Made by a program: the position numbers and the translations under genes | Shown here: one piece after another, positions 1 through 11,071 of the stretch | Layout: each line of letters begins with the position of its first letter | How positions within the stretch are numbered: the first letter of the stretch is position 1 | The notes under the pieces: model-generated | Databases searched by the model: none | What the model was told of the DNA's origin: nothing | The model's input: only the letters and a program-made list of their open reading frames with translations | Source: Bradyrhizobium sp. CCH5-F6 | GTDB taxonomy: Bacteria > Pseudomonadota > Alphaproteobacteria > Rhizobiales > Xanthobacteraceae | Length of the DNA: 11,071 nucleotides | Assembly (NCBI RefSeq): GCF_001556045.1 | Contig: NZ_LSIC01000036.1 | Coordinates: forward strand, 1-11,071 | Direction of reading: 5' to 3'

Positions 1-363
1 CGAACGGCAAGATCGACCGCAAGGCGCTGCCGGTCCCGGATCAGCTTGCGGCTTCCACCGCGCATGTCGCGCCGCGGACGCCGGCGGAAGCTGCGCTGGC
101 GGCGATCTGGGCCGATCTGCTGCGCCAGCCCAAGGTTGGTATCACCGACAATTTCTTCGAGCTCGGCGGTGATTCCCTGATCGCCGTTCAGCTCGTCAGC
201 CGCATCAAGCGCGATCTCGGCCACGACCTGCCGCTCAACCGTCTGTTCGAAATGACGACAGTTGAGACCATGGCGGCTGCGCTGGGCGAGGAAAGCGAAG
301 CCGACAAGCGAGGCGACGACATCGCCACGATGCTCGACATGTTGAAGGAAGTCGAACTGTCCG

Positions 364-371
<8 letters not shown>
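1..371 (+). CDS. NRPS C-terminal fragment: A-domain end (A10) and PCP, 5'-truncated
   Basis: This is the 3' end of a nonribosomal peptide synthetase gene; 122 codons and a TGA stop are visible and the 5' part lies before the window. The first full codon is at position 3. The fragment opens with the A10 motif NGKIDR, whose lysine (codon 9-11) normally contacts the acyl-adenylate. A linker follows, then a complete PCP with DNFFELGGDSL; its serine (codon 174-176) is the phosphopantetheine attachment site. The PCP ends near the LFEMTTVETMAAAL helix. No E, C or thioesterase domain follows, so the chain must pass in trans to the next protein, whose gene overlaps this one by 8 bases. The last 25 or so residues are strongly acidic and look helical (DIATMLDMLKEVELSDE), a plausible docking tail. 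The substrate of this last module cannot be read, because its A-domain core is outside the window. Confidence 0.97.
344..351 (+). promoter_or_regulatory. Candidate ribosome binding site for the second NRPS gene
   Basis: GAAGGAAG lies inside the end of the upstream coding sequence, 12 bases before the ATG at 364. It contains a purine-rich AAGGA core but sits farther from the start than the usual 5-9 bases. Because the two genes overlap by 8 bases, translational coupling may matter more than this site. It supports the 364 start only weakly. Confidence 0.4.

Positions 372-11071
<10,700 letters not shown>

Overview
The window lies entirely inside a nonribosomal peptide synthetase (NRPS) locus. 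Everything runs on the + strand. The DNA is GC-rich, with codons mostly ending in G or C. The condensation domains resemble those I remember from pseudomonad pyoverdine synthetases such as PvdD. A proteobacterium is likely; a Bradyrhizobium-like alphaproteobacterium is my guess, held weakly because no taxonomic marker gene is present.

Layout: positions 1-371 hold the last 122 codons of one NRPS protein: the A10 motif of an adenylation (A) domain, a peptidyl carrier protein (PCP), and an acidic C-terminal tail ending in TGA. An 8-base overlap (ATGAGTGA, 364-371) leads into a second, very large NRPS gene. That gene stays open in one frame from 364 to the window edge at 11071, which is 3,569 complete codons, and its end is not seen. 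Its domain order is C(LCL)-A1-PCP-E-C(DCL)-A2-PCP-E-C(DCL)-A3, with only the first few residues of A3 inside the window. No stretch lacks a gene. I see no RNA gene, mobile element, CRISPR array, terminator or convincing promoter.

How it works together: the upstream protein should hand its peptidyl or aminoacyl chain, in trans, to the first C domain. This C domain is of the L-accepting (LCL) type, which fits the absence of an epimerase at the end of the upstream protein. Modules 1 and 2 each carry an intact-looking epimerization (E) domain followed by a C domain of the D-accepting (DCL) type, so two consecutive D-residues are predicted. By hand-extracted specificity codes, A1 (DGEGSGGVTK) resembles pyoverdine-type A domains for basic residues (Lys/Orn-like). 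A2 (DVWHFGRINK) starts like a serine code but departs from it at three positions and is unassigned. No thioesterase, tailoring or transport gene is visible, so the product cannot be named.

Main points for a second look: the two A-domain codes; a near-perfect tandem duplication of the A(C-terminal part)-PCP-E-C block, with a different A-domain core in each copy; a possible acidic/basic docking pair between the two proteins; and a G8 homopolymer inside the second C domain. This is an ordinary type of assembly line with a possibly uncharacterised product. I see no new class of system.
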